Source of the DNA: CAYQPF01 sp964419225
GTDB taxonomy: Bacteria; Cloacimonadota; Cloacimonadia; Cloacimonadales; CAYQPF01
NCBI GenBank assembly: GCA_964419225.1
Contig: CAYQPF010000067.1
Span: 1-25,982 of the forward strand
Direction: 5' to 3'
Length of the DNA: 25,982 nucleotides
Part shown: positions 8,724 to 16,270 of the stretch, piece after piece
Position numbering within the stretch: the first letter of the stretch is position 1
How the letters are laid out: each line of letters opens with the position of its first letter
Position numbers and translations under genes: made by a program
Notes under the pieces: generated by a model
Databases searched by the model: none
What the model was told of the DNA's origin: nothing
The model's input: only the letters and a program-made list of their open reading frames with translations

Positions 8724-9693
8724 AAAGGAATTTATAATAAAGGCTTGGAATTTTCTGAAAGAACTTTATTCCAGATATACGGAAGAAAAGATCTTTAAGG
8801 AATCTGCAGCATTAACTTTTATTACGGTTTTGGGTTTTGTGCCCTTTATATCTTTTCTCCTTTTTCTTTTACCTGACATACCGTTTCTGAATTTTCAAAG
8901 TAATTTAGAAAAAATCCTGATCACAGTATTTTTACCTCAGTCAGCAGAGCAGATTTCCAATTATATGTCGGAGTTAGTAGCGAAGAAAGTTTCCTTTAAT
9001 ATTGTAAGTATGATTGCCATGATTATCACATCCTATTCTCTGTTCAAGGTGATCAATGATGCTTTTGATAAGATTTTATACATCCATAAGAGGAAAAAAG
9101 AAGATATTATTTCCAGTTTGATGAAGTTTTTCGGAACGATTATTTTTGGATTCTTAATTATACTACTACTTTTTTCGGCGACCTCCCTGCCTTTTGTATC
9201 TTCACTTATCCATTTAAAATTTTTAAAAGCAATAGCAACCGTGATACTGCCCGTATTGCTTTTATTCACTATTTTGACAGTTATCTTCTTATTTGTTCCC
9301 TCTCACAAATTAAAACCACGCTCTCTAATTATAGGAGCAGCGTGTTCAACTTTTGCCTGGACCATCGTACGAAGTCTTTTTACTTTTTATGTGGAGAACC
9401 TGACGAGTATGAAGAGTCTGTACGGAGTATTGGCTTCTTTCCCAATATTTCTTTTTTGGATCTATTTGAATTGGATCATAGTTTTGGGTGGTGTTATCAT
9501 TATTTCAATATTGGAAAAAAGGTACAGACCTACGGGAAAATTGGTTAATAAATCAGGCAAATTACGTCTTGTGATAGAAAAGAGTATAGACCGGGATGAG
9601 TATGAAAAAGTGGAATTAGAGCATGTAGATGAGGATAAATTGGCCTTAGTTTTAAAGAATATATTTCATGATGAAAGAAAAGATAATCTTTGA
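8716..9693 (+). CDS. YihY/BrkB family inner-membrane protein
   Basis: 325 aa. About six transmembrane segments spread over residues 28-262, with the family landmarks ESAALTFITVLGFVPF near the N-terminus, MKFFGTIIFGF, and WTIVRSLFTFYVENLTSMKSLYGVLASFPIFLFWIYLNWIIVLGG (given by position: about residues 214-258). A charged C-terminal tail of about 60 residues follows. The family (PF03631) is widespread; its function is not settled, and the old ribonuclease BN name is wrong. ATG 8716 overlaps the end of the permease gene, and the stop codon overlaps the next start by 26 bp, so expression is operonic. Confidence 0.88.
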   Translation: MSKKEFIIKAWNFLKELYSRYTEEKIFKESAALTFITVLGFVPFISFLLFLLPDIPFLNFQSNLEKILITVFLPQSAEQISNYMSELVAKKVSFNIVSMIAMIITSYSLFKVINDAFDKILYIHKRKKEDIISSLMKFFGTIIFGFLIILLLFSATSLPFVSSLIHLKFLKAIATVILPVLLLFTILTVIFLFVPSHKLKPRSLIIGAACSTFAWTIVRSLFTFYVENLTSMKSLYGVLASFPIFLFWIYLNWIIVLGGVIIISILEKRYRPTGKLVNKSGKLRLVIEKSIDRDEYEKVELEHVDEDKLALVLKNIFHDERKDNL

Positions 9694-10876
9694 TACGATA
9701 ATTGTGGGAGCAGGACCGGCCGGACTATTTACGGCTTGTCATCTCTCCAACGATAACAGCGTTCTAATTTTAGAGCGAAATCCCCGACCCGGTGTCAAAT
9801 TATTACTTTCGGGTGGCGGTCAATGCAATCTGACAAATTCAGTTGATCCGGAGGAATTTCCTTCTCACTATTATGAGGCAAGGAATTGGGTTAAACCAGC
9901 TTTATTGAATTATACTTCTCACCATTTACAGGAGTTCTTTGCAAGCAATGCAGTTACCTTAATGACCAGAGAAGATGGCAAGGTCTTCCCCACCTCATTA
10001 AAAGCTGAGGATATTCTAACGGCACTTCTGAAGGAAGCCGAAGAACAATGCCAGATCATTTATGATGAAAATGTACTACACATAACATTAGAAGAAGATC
10101 TTTTCCAGATTCGTACAGCCAGGAATCTCTATACTTCCAGAAATGTGGTAATAGCAACGGGAGGCTTCACCTATCCTTATACAGGATCGGATGGGAATGG
10201 TTATCGACTGGGCAGAGAGCTGGGCCATACAGTTTCAGCTGTGACAGGCGGATTGACACCCTTGATCTGTGAAGATGAGAAAGTGCGGGAGTTAAGTGGT
10301 GTTTTGATTGAAAAAGTCGTTATTAAAGCGGATAAGCATAAAGTACAGGGGAATTTATTGTTCACTCACAAAGGACTCAGTGGTACATCGATCCTGAATC
10401 TGTCCCATTATATTCCCGAATCTATGGTGATCAGCGTTGATTATCTGCCTGAATTGTCATTTGAAGCGACTGTGAGTCTTTTGAATAAAGTAACGAATAA
10501 TAACAGAAAACTCCTCAATTCACTGCATGAAACAGGACTTCCGGAATCATTATTGTATGTTCTTTTGTACGGAATACTCATTAATCATGCGAAAGTGAGT
10601 AATCAGCTTAGCAAAAAAGAAATATTAAAAATTGCAGAAGTGCTAAAAATGCATAAATTATCAGTAATTAATGAAAATAATAGAAATAGTTCTATGGTTA
10701 GTGTGGGTGGGATAAGTTTAAAAGAAGTGAATTCCAAGACAATGGAATCACGCATTGTTCCCAAGTTATATTTTGCCGGTGAAATACTTGATGTTGACGG
10801 AGAAGCAGGAGGATTCAATCTTCAGTTCGCTTTTTCATCCGGTTATTCTGCGGCAAAGGCAATCCTAAGGAGGTAA
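9668..10876 (+). CDS. BaiN/HI0933-like NAD(P)/FAD-dependent oxidoreductase
   Basis: 402 aa, normal size. An N-terminal Rossmann FAD-binding motif VGAGPAGL (about 13-20), the family signature GGGQCNLTNS about 40 residues later, the mid-protein IATGGFTYPYTGSDGNGY, GNLLFTHKGLSGTSIL, and the C-terminal MVSVGGISLKEV...TMESR...LYFAGEILDVDGEAGGFNLQFAFSSGYSAA that closes the flavin site. The family (PF03486) are flavoproteins; BaiN acts in bile-acid dehydroxylation in some gut bacteria, but most members are uncharacterised, so no substrate is claimed here. Two ATGs in tandem (9668, 9671) are possible starts, with no good Shine-Dalgarno, consistent with coupling to the overlapping upstream gene. Confidence 0.9.
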   Translation: MMKEKIIFDTIIVGAGPAGLFTACHLSNDNSVLILERNPRPGVKLLLSGGGQCNLTNSVDPEEFPSHYYEARNWVKPALLNYTSHHLQEFFASNAVTLMTREDGKVFPTSLKAEDILTALLKEAEEQCQIIYDENVLHITLEEDLFQIRTARNLYTSRNVVIATGGFTYPYTGSDGNGYRLGRELGHTVSAVTGGLTPLICEDEKVRELSGVLIEKVVIKADKHKVQGNLLFTHKGLSGTSILNLSHYIPESMVISVDYLPELSFEATVSLLNKVTNNNRKLLNSLHETGLPESLLYVLLYGILINHAKVSNQLSKKEILKIAEVLKMHKLSVINENNRNSSMVSVGGISLKEVNSKTMESRIVPKLYFAGEILDVDGEAGGFNLQFAFSSGYSAAKAILRR

Positions 10877-10878
10877 AG

Positions 10879-11361
10879 GTGTTTAGAGTAGGTTTTGGTT
10901 ATGATGTACATCAGTTAGCAGAAAATAGAAAATTGATATTAGGTGGTGTGCATGTTCCTTTTGAAAAAGGACTTGTCGGGCACTCTGATGCAGATGTTCT
11001 GATTCATGCCATTGTTGATGGAATACTGGGTGCTTTAGCAAAGGGTGATATAGGCAAATTATTCCCGGATTATGATGTCCGGTATAAAGGGATTGATTCC
11101 AGGATTTTACTGCGCAGTGTATTTAAAATCATGAAAGAAGAGAATTATGAAATCCAAAATTTGGACACGACAATATGTGCTCAAAAACCTAAATTAGCCG
11201 ATTATATCTCCTACATGCGGCAAAATATTGCGGAAGATCTGAAAACCAAAATGGAAAATATCTCGATCAAAGCAACTACAGAAGAATATTTGGGAATCAG
11301 CGGAAGTGAAAAAGGCATGTCGGCCTACTGTATTGTAATGCTGGTTAAATCTCAGGTATAG
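10879..11361 (+). CDS. ispF: 2-C-methyl-D-erythritol 2,4-cyclodiphosphate synthase
   Basis: 160 aa, the usual IspF length. Converts CDP-ME 2-phosphate to ME-2,4-cyclodiphosphate with release of CMP in the non-mevalonate isoprenoid pathway; works as a cytoplasmic trimer. Metal ligands are visible: Asp9 and His11 in GYDVH, and His43 in SDADVLIHA. FPDYD replaces the common FPDTD. The C-terminal nucleotide-binding TTEEYLGISG...KGMSAYCIVML is intact. The start is GTG 10879, with AAGGAGG at 10867-10873 inside the end of the preceding gene. It shows that the host uses the MEP pathway. Its presence in a membrane/redox operon is probably a matter of convenience rather than shared function. Confidence 0.95.
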   Translation: MFRVGFGYDVHQLAENRKLILGGVHVPFEKGLVGHSDADVLIHAIVDGILGALAKGDIGKLFPDYDVRYKGIDSRILLRSVFKIMKEENYEIQNLDTTICAQKPKLADYISYMRQNIAEDLKTKMENISIKATTEEYLGISGSEKGMSAYCIVMLVKSQV

Positions 11362-11362
11362 T

Positions 11363-12232
11363 ATGGACTGGAGAAAAATAAATTTATCAGATAAAGACCT
11401 TTTTAATAAATATTTGAGTATTGAGAACTATGGAATTTCTGAATTTTCCTTTGTAAATTTCTATTTATACCGTGATTCTTTTGAGTACAAAATTCTGGAA
11501 GATTGTTTATGTACCAGATCCTCAGAGAGCAAAGAACTGTTTCTTCCCTTGGGTATCAACAAATACAAAGCATTGGAGCTTTTGAAACTGGAATATTGCA
11601 GACTGAGATTGAATTTTAATGTCAGATCTTTAAGCCAGGAAATGGTTAATATTCTGGAAGGACTCTATCCAGGGCAATTCACCTTGATCTATGATGATAT
11701 TCATTCTGATTATATCTATTCTGTACCGGAATTGATTGAACTTGCCGGAGCAAAATACCACAAGAAAAAAACTCATATTAATAAATTCCTCAAATTATAT
11801 GAATCCTATTATGTTAGTTTTTCACCGGAAATGCTTTCTTCAGTTGAATCAGCACTTATCAGCTGGTGTGAAAAAAGAAAATGTGAAGATGATTATTTTC
11901 TCAGAGAATAACAGGATGGCATCATTACTCTTCTGGATAATTTCTGCTGTCTGAACTGCCGTGGGGGAGCGATCATTGTCAATGGAACCGTTGTAGCGTT
12001 TGCTATTGGAGAGAAAATCAGTGAGGAAACCTGTTTGATTCACATCGAAAAAGCAGATGCAGATTTTGACGGATCTTATCAATACATCAATCAACAATTC
12101 CTGTTACATGAGTTCCCAGAACTCAAATATGCCAACCGTGAATGTGATATGGGGGTGCCCGGACTCAGAAAAGCCAAAGAATCTTATCATCCTATCAAAT
12201 TACTGGAGAAATGGACCGCAAAATTCTTCTGA
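11363..12232 (+). pseudogene. DUF2156 (phosphatidylglycerol lysyltransferase C-terminal-like) protein interrupted by one in-frame TAA
   Basis: The first open part (11363-11911) encodes 182 aa ending ...CEDDYFLRE, then TAA at 11909-11911. The same frame continues open for 106 more codons to TGA 12230-12232. That continuation has clear family sequence: LIHIEKADADFDGSYQYINQQF, YANRECDMG, GLRKAKESYHPIKLLEKW (positions about 223-285). Together they make a ~289-residue protein of normal DUF2156 length, a GNAT-like fold related to the aminoacyl-transferase domain of MprF. The first part holds DYIYSVPELIELAGAKYHKKKTHINKF, also typical. No frameshift is needed; a single base change explains the stop. 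Either a recent nonsense mutation or readthrough. It starts one base after ispF; last member of the operon. Confidence 0.78.
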
Positions 12233-12251
12233 TTTAAAAATATCTTACCTC

Positions 12252-12296
12252 ATGGACTATAAGGACGATATGGACAATATGGACTGTATGGACGAG
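12252..12296 (+). repeat. 9-bp tandem repeat, five units (ATGGACnnn)
   Basis: Five 9-mers: ATGGACTAT, AAGGACGAT, ATGGACAAT, ATGGACTGT, ATGGACGAG. Same core as the array at 6438-6473. It lies 20 bases after the DUF2156 frame ends. A 14-bp direct repeat (AATTGACAATTGAG and AATTGACAATCGAG) follows at about 12298-12326. Confidence 0.85.
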
Positions 12297-12423
12297 GTAA
12301 TTGACAATTGAGAATTGACAATCGAGGTTATAAAACTAACATTTTCTTCAACTCCTCCGATAATAAAGAAAACCACGATTTTTGTGGTAGAGAAATTCCG
12401 GTGGCAGGATATGAGGAGGATGA

Positions 12424-12663
12424 ATGACTCTGAACCATGTCTCAACGCAAATCAGCTCTATGTCACGAACCATGCAGGTCACAAAACCGCATGCAGATCT
12501 GACAGATAAGACTCTGAACAAAAAGGATGAAGTCTCTTCAGCGAGTAATTCCCAGGGAGGGTTTGCTAACAATGCCAAAGCTGCCTATTCACAAAACGTG
12601 AATGTCCAAAAGAAGATCTCTGAAATAAGCGGTCTGGGTCAAAACCTGGATAGAAGAGCTTAA
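12424..12663 (+). CDS. Small protein of unknown function, Ser/Asn/Lys rich
   Basis: 79 aa. ATG 12424 is preceded by GAGGAGGA at 12413-12420, an unusually strong ribosome site though only three bases from the ATG. No family recognised. The protein is hydrophilic, rich in S, N, Q and K, with no hydrophobic segment, and ends with a possible amphipathic stretch (VQKKISEISGLGQNLDRRA). It stands alone between repeat-bearing spacers, which lowers trust. It could be a true small orphan gene, the tail of a decayed one, or a chance frame. Confidence 0.38.
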   Translation: MTLNHVSTQISSMSRTMQVTKPHADLTDKTLNKKDEVSSASNSQGGFANNAKAAYSQNVNVQKKISEISGLGQNLDRRA

Positions 12664-12720
12664 TTTCAGACTTGTCACCGGAATTTTCGAATATAAATAA
12701 AAAACGTTTATTTGGGTATC

Positions 12721-12748
12721 GTAGAGACATGGCATTCCTTGTTTCTAC
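12721..12748. repeat. Palindromic repeat (GTAGAGACA ... TGTTTCTAC)
   Basis: A 9-bp stem with one G-U pair around a 10-base loop. Its reverse complement matches 25279-25306 at about 23 of 28 bases, so it belongs to a dispersed family. No other gene is visible between 12664 and 12906. Confidence 0.6.
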
Positions 12749-12850
12749 ATCAATATGTCATTATTGTATAAGCAGTGTTCCTGTAGTAAATAATTAATTA
12801 ATACAAAGACTGTTATAGAGTTATCGATAAAAACTTGTGTATATCTTTTC

Positions 12851-12906
12851 TTGACAAATTTGAATAGAGTAAAGATTATTAATTAAAATATTTTTAGGAG
12901 GTAATA
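12851..12906 (+). promoter_or_regulatory. Promoter and ribosome site of the two-gene unit
   Basis: Perfect TTGACA at 12851-12856, a 17-bp spacer and GATTAT at 12874-12879; then AGGAGG at 12896-12901, five bases before ATG 12907. A strong constitutive-looking arrangement. Confidence 0.68.
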
Positions 12907-13131
12907 ATGGACGTACCAGGAAAATTTAATCCGGTTTGGAAAGCAATTCTAACAGGACAAAAAGAGGTTGCCTTTTCATTTTTAGCAGTTAATATATTTT
13001 TATCCAGAGCGAAGATGGATGTGAAAAATAATCCAGATACTTTGGACAAATATGTGGGTGAAATATGGGAACTTTTTAATAAAAATGCTCATTTACCCTC
13101 AGTACAGAAAGATTTAGCTAAAATATTATAG
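12907..13131 (+). CDS. Conserved-looking 74-aa protein of unknown function
   Basis: 74 aa with a well-formed start (perfect Shine-Dalgarno, promoter upstream) and 8 bp from the next gene, which has its own AGGAGG. The sequence is mostly helical by composition: VWKAILTGQKEVAFSFLAVNIFLSRAKMDV in the first half, then a charged region and a C-terminal helix (SVQKDLAKIL). No signal peptide; cytoplasmic. No family recognised. The tight pairing with the 328-aa FIST-like protein suggests the two act together, perhaps as a complex. Confidence 0.75.
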   Translation: MDVPGKFNPVWKAILTGQKEVAFSFLAVNIFLSRAKMDVKNNPDTLDKYVGEIWELFNKNAHLPSVQKDLAKIL

Positions 13132-13139
13132 GAGGACAC

Positions 13140-14126
13140 ATGCAAAAAGTATTATACAATGTTCAAGAAGTAAGTGCAATGCTTGCCAAAGGGAAAACCC
13201 TGATACTCTCGGGAGATGAAAGAGTTTTACAACAATTACCTGCAGGCAATTGGATTGGTGGTACTATTCCTTATTTCGTAGGCGAGTGCGGAGGTGAATT
13301 TACTCAGGATAAGATTTTTGTTCTGGAATTACCTGAATGTGTATTGAAAGCTGAAGCAAAATTATACAGCAAAGATACGATTGTGGATATATATAAAGAT
13401 GGACCAGCGAATGGTTTTACTTTTGTCTTGATACCTGCAACCAGTCAAACTCATTTGGCGTTCGCATTGAAAGCTCCCACCTTCGAGAGTTTTGCAATGT
13501 CACCTGTTTTGGGTTGGATTACAGGAGTGAATTTATCCGAGTTAGGACAGACAGCACCAAAGATTTTCAATGGATTTCAGAACGGAGAAGCCTTTTTAGA
13601 TGGGGCCTTAGCCTTAAGAATTGAACTTAGTAAAGATAGAATTGCTGAGATTGGCATTATCAACATTTTTGAGCAAGGAAATGGAGATGTTATAGAATTT
13701 CCAGAAGATGGTTTTATTGTAAAAGATGCTTTAATTAATGGTCAATTGAAGAATTTTTCTGAATACATCAAGGAGATTCAGGCAGATGTTAAGCTTCCTC
13801 TCGTGGCTGACTATTGTGGGGTAATGGTTAATGTTAGCTTCCAATCTATCAATGAAAATGACGTAGCATTGTATGCTCCGGTGTTTAAGCAGGTTCAGTA
13901 CAAATTAGCTAAACCGATAGATGACTATGTTAACTTATTTACATCTCAACTCGAAGAGTTAGGAAGTGACTCAATATTCTTTTCTTGTAATTGTATATTG
14001 AATTATTTGTATTCGAATTTAGAGGGCAAACAAACAGGTTGCTTAGTAGGACCTGCAACGTTTGGCGAAATTGCTTATCAACTATTAAATCAGACACTGG
14101 TTTATTTACAATTAGTAAAGATATAA
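13140..14126 (+). CDS. FIST/DUF6976-like protein of unknown function
   Basis: 328 aa. An N-terminal segment VSAMLAKGKTLILSGDERVL, then the striking motif LPAGNWIGGTIPYFV with GECGG (about 33-52), which I associate with a DUF6976-type family (name from memory, not searched). The C-terminus GPATFGEIAYQLLNQTLVYLQL (about 304-325) resembles the end of FIST_C sensory domains, where a GE and NQT sequence line the ligand site. Cysteines at about 50, 64 and in FFSCNCILNY might bind metal or sense redox. No membrane segments. FIST proteins often sense small ligands, and this may be a stand-alone sensor co-expressed with the 74-aa protein. AGGAGG at 13130-13135 overlaps the end of the upstream gene. 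Confidence 0.7.
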   Translation: MQKVLYNVQEVSAMLAKGKTLILSGDERVLQQLPAGNWIGGTIPYFVGECGGEFTQDKIFVLELPECVLKAEAKLYSKDTIVDIYKDGPANGFTFVLIPATSQTHLAFALKAPTFESFAMSPVLGWITGVNLSELGQTAPKIFNGFQNGEAFLDGALALRIELSKDRIAEIGIINIFEQGNGDVIEFPEDGFIVKDALINGQLKNFSEYIKEIQADVKLPLVADYCGVMVNVSFQSINENDVALYAPVFKQVQYKLAKPIDDYVNLFTSQLEELGSDSIFFSCNCILNYLYSNLEGKQTGCLVGPATFGEIAYQLLNQTLVYLQLVKI

Positions 14127-14221
14127 CAAACAACAGGGGAAGCCTGAAGTGAGTAAAGAATTTTGAATAAAATCAAATTCTTGCCTAAAAAATCACAAAA
14201 AGAAAGCTTCCATTCTCAACC

Positions 14222-14257
14222 AAATCCTCTCTCAGACCAGGGAGAGGATTTTATTTG
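14222..14257 (+). terminator. Probable terminator of the two-gene unit
   Basis: A 10-bp stem (14222-14231 with 14242-14251) around a 10-base loop, followed by TTTTATTTG. It lies 95 bases after the FIST-like gene. A weaker T tail than the others in this window. Confidence 0.55.
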
Positions 14258-14337
14258 ATTAAACCCGAACTGTGGTGTGACAAGGAGAACAAATCTTCTA
14301 ATTTGTTCTCCTTGTCACACCACAATCCGGGTTAAAT
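14258..14337. repeat. Long near-perfect inverted repeat (24-bp perfect core stem)
   Basis: Bases 14271-14294 pair perfectly with 14301-14324 around a six-base loop (CTTCTA). The outer part continues with a 4-6-bp stem AACCCG/CGGGTT and a few more A-T pairs, for about 33 pairs in all. No T run follows, so it is not a standard terminator, and it carries no gene. The rest of the 14127-14544 spacer also has a small hairpin, CTGTAA-GAAG-TTACAG, at 14443-14458. Confidence 0.85.
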
Positions 14338-14544
14338 ATTCTTTCACTTCTTTCCTAATTCGTTTAATTCGCATAATTCGTGGTCAAAAAATTCCGTAAA
14401 GTGTCTTTATAACAAATCGAATATGTACTATATTTTCTTGTCCTGTAAGAAGTTACAGCGAATACTCACATACCGTTTTTCATTTTCTGCTCTAATATAG
14501 TAGAGGTTTTTTGCAGCCTCCAAAAACTATAAAAGGAGTATCTT

Positions 14545-15006
14545 ATGAAAGGGAAGAAAACTGTGAAGATCAACTGGATCAAAGAACAAATCCGGTTAGA
14601 TGAAATCAATGCTCTGTGTGGGAACGGAGCAGGACAGCGAGAAGTTTATTGCTTAGTCAGTGGGAAGTTGGCTTTAGATGCTGACAGATTGGAACAAATC
14701 ATCATTTACCACATTGGGTGTGAACTTAACACCTCGATCCTGGAAAAAGTTCACCAGGAATTTCAACATACTCTTCAATTTTTCTCAAACTCAGATAGCA
14801 AATGCCAGAGCTATCTGATGAAGGGTATGATTGAAGACTCCGAAGTTAGTAATGAACCAGAACTACTCAAAATGGTTGAAGCATGCCTTATTATTGATAA
14901 CAAACCCCTAAAGCAACACCTTACCTACTTTGAAACCGCCAAACCGAAACTCAATATTTTGAATATGGGTGACTTCCGTCCCCTCAGTGAATCAAGCAGC
15001 TTATAA
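14545..15006 (+). CDS. 153-aa hypothetical protein, possible HTH-like N-terminus
   Basis: 153 aa, with ATG 14545 preceded by AAAGGAG at about 14532-14538. No family recognised. The N-terminal ~55 residues (INWIKEQIRLDEINALCGNGAGQREVYCLVSGKLALDADRLEQI, residues about 9-52) have the layout of a small helix-turn-helix: a helix, a QREVYCLVSGK turn and LDADRLEQI, as in Cro/C1-type proteins. The match is by eye and not certain. The C-terminal ~100 residues are acidic and helical with no motif I can name. Cytoplasmic, stand-alone, and at the left edge of the accessory region, so a regulator of neighbouring DNA is possible but unproven. Confidence 0.6.
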   Translation: MKGKKTVKINWIKEQIRLDEINALCGNGAGQREVYCLVSGKLALDADRLEQIIIYHIGCELNTSILEKVHQEFQHTLQFFSNSDSKCQSYLMKGMIEDSEVSNEPELLKMVEACLIIDNKPLKQHLTYFETAKPKLNILNMGDFRPLSESSSL

Positions 15007-15465
15007 CTCAATTTAAGCGAGGTGGTTATGAAAAAGCCGGATTACGGATAGAGCAGATAAGTCGAGAGTGGTTAATGGTAAGCAGTAAATGGCAATAGTT
15101 TATAGTTAATATTCTGCTAAGGCAGAAGAATAATAAGTTAAAAAAATGAAAAAGATACTAACAACCTTTAAGTGTTTGATTCTGAAGTAGTTGTTTATAA
15201 ATTCTGCATATTTGTGGTTTTCAAGTAGAATCGACGAGACGTCGATTATTCCCAGTTGACGGTAAGAAAGTTGCGAGTAATAAATGCCTCTTGTTGAAGT
15301 GAAGAGTTAAGAGAGAAGAGATAACTAACAGTAGGGGCAAATAATTATTTGCCCTTATATATTCCGGGATGAAACCAGCCGAGACGCAAATATGCGTCTT
15401 TATAATTGGTTCCTCAATCCTATATCCTTTCTCACAAGTCTGCAGGACATCAGATCTTAGATGGC
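15007..15465. other. Gene-poor spacer with several small hairpins
   Basis: No ORF I can support; two tiny frames with ATG (about 15028 and 15148) stop after 7 and 14 codons. Palindromes: 15229-15247 (AATCGACG-AGA-CGTCGATT), 15335-15354 (GGGCAAAT-AATT-ATTTGCCC), and 15382-15399 (AGACGCA-AATA-TGCGTCT). The second is nearly the same as the hairpin at 22720-22739 and 25457-25476. Confidence 0.7.
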
Positions 15466-15607
15466 AGTTTCAACTCAATGGCATCAACTTAAGCCTATCA
15501 TTCCCCAAATTCCCCTCCATTTTAGGAGGGGTGGCAGCTTATTGACGGGGTGGTTTAAAACTTATTTTCCTTATTTTCCCTTAACTAAATGACATTGAGT
15601 TTCAACT
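15466..15607. mobile_element. MITE-like element with 28-bp imperfect terminal inverted repeats
   Basis: The left end (15466-15493) and the reverse complement of the right end (15580-15607) match at 22 of 28 positions. The 142-bp interior has no coding capacity and contains the two-hairpin spacer repeat at 15505-15553. No target duplication was found. The right end coincides with the stop of the truncated RhuM gene, suggesting that insertion or a deletion next to it cut that gene. Which transposase family would mobilise it is unknown. Confidence 0.5.
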
Positions 15608-16063
15608 GCTAGTACGAATCACGCACATCACCTGTCCCGATAGGGACAGAAGATTATTACATTTACTATAACAACGATCGCTGTCTATTGCAAAACCTTT
15701 GTGAATATAATTCTTCAGAATAGATATTGCCCATTGCCGAAATTGAGTACCAAGCTCTGAATTCACTCTATATCCCACAGCAACGATGGCTTCAAGGGAA
15801 TAGAATTTTGTTTGGTATAATTTACCATCGTCTGCAGTATGTGCATAATTTGCACATACTGAATCTTCCAACAGCTCTTTCGATATGAAAATATTCTTCA
15901 AGTGTTTTGTCACGACACTTCTATCGACTCCAAATAATTCTGCCATGCGTTTCTGGGTAAGCCACATATTCTCATCAGCATACATGACCTCAATATTTAC
16001 TTTACCGTCAGGAGTCTGATATAAGGTCACATGATTGTCAGGTATTCTATTTGATTTAACCAT
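15602..16063 (-). CDS. RhuM family (virulence protein RhuM-like), C-terminally truncated
   Basis: 153 aa against the ~300 or more usual for RhuM (PF13310). The N-terminal part is clearly RhuM: VTLYQTPDGKVNIEVMYADENMWLTQKRMAELFGVDRSVVTKHLKNIF (about 12-60), then TKFYSLEAIVAVGYRVNSELGTQFRQWA and a YIHKGFAIDSDR segment near 117-128. After that the sequence (CYSKCNNLLSL...) is not family-like, and the frame stops within the MITE-like element. The WLTQKRMAELFGV segment is a Bro-N/KilA-N-like DNA-binding unit. Function unknown; such genes travel with restriction and toxin loci. Probably a dead fragment. Start ATG 16061-16063. Confidence 0.75.
   Translation of the reverse strand: MVKSNRIPDNHVTLYQTPDGKVNIEVMYADENMWLTQKRMAELFGVDRSVVTKHLKNIFISKELLEDSVCANYAHTADDGKLYQTKFYSLEAIVAVGYRVNSELGTQFRQWAISILKNYIHKGFAIDSDRCYSKCNNLLSLSGQVMCVIRTSS
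15632..15649. repeat. Perfect hairpin inside the disrupted end of the RhuM frame
   Basis: CTGTCCC-GATA-GGGACAG, a 7-bp stem, located exactly where the RhuM reading frame loses its family resemblance. It may mark the junction of foreign sequence. Confidence 0.5.
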
Positions 16064-16270
16064 AATTTCTCTTTGTTTCTTAGTAGATTGTTTATAATTG
16101 AGAGTTGAAAACTACAAATAATCAAATATCAATCCTTAGTAATTAAGTACTAAAATCACTCTACGATTCTTACTAATTCATAATCCTGTAAAATTCGCAA
16201 TAATACATAGACCTTTGTTCGTAGAGAAGAATATTTTAATATCAGAAGACTGTTATAAGCTTGTTTATGG

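Noticed and set aside
9342..9548. 68-aa frame inside the YihY/BrkB gene
   Set aside because: Shadow frame within a clear membrane-protein gene, no ribosome site.
11363..11371. Start of the DUF2156 gene as another unit of the ATGGAC 9-bp repeat
   Set aside because: A single ATGGACTGG inside coding sequence (M-D-W) with no tandem neighbours; coincidence.
14503..14520. Riboswitch or attenuator in front of the 153-aa protein gene
   Set aside because: Only a weak GAGG/CCTC pairing with a long loop; no recognisable conserved core.
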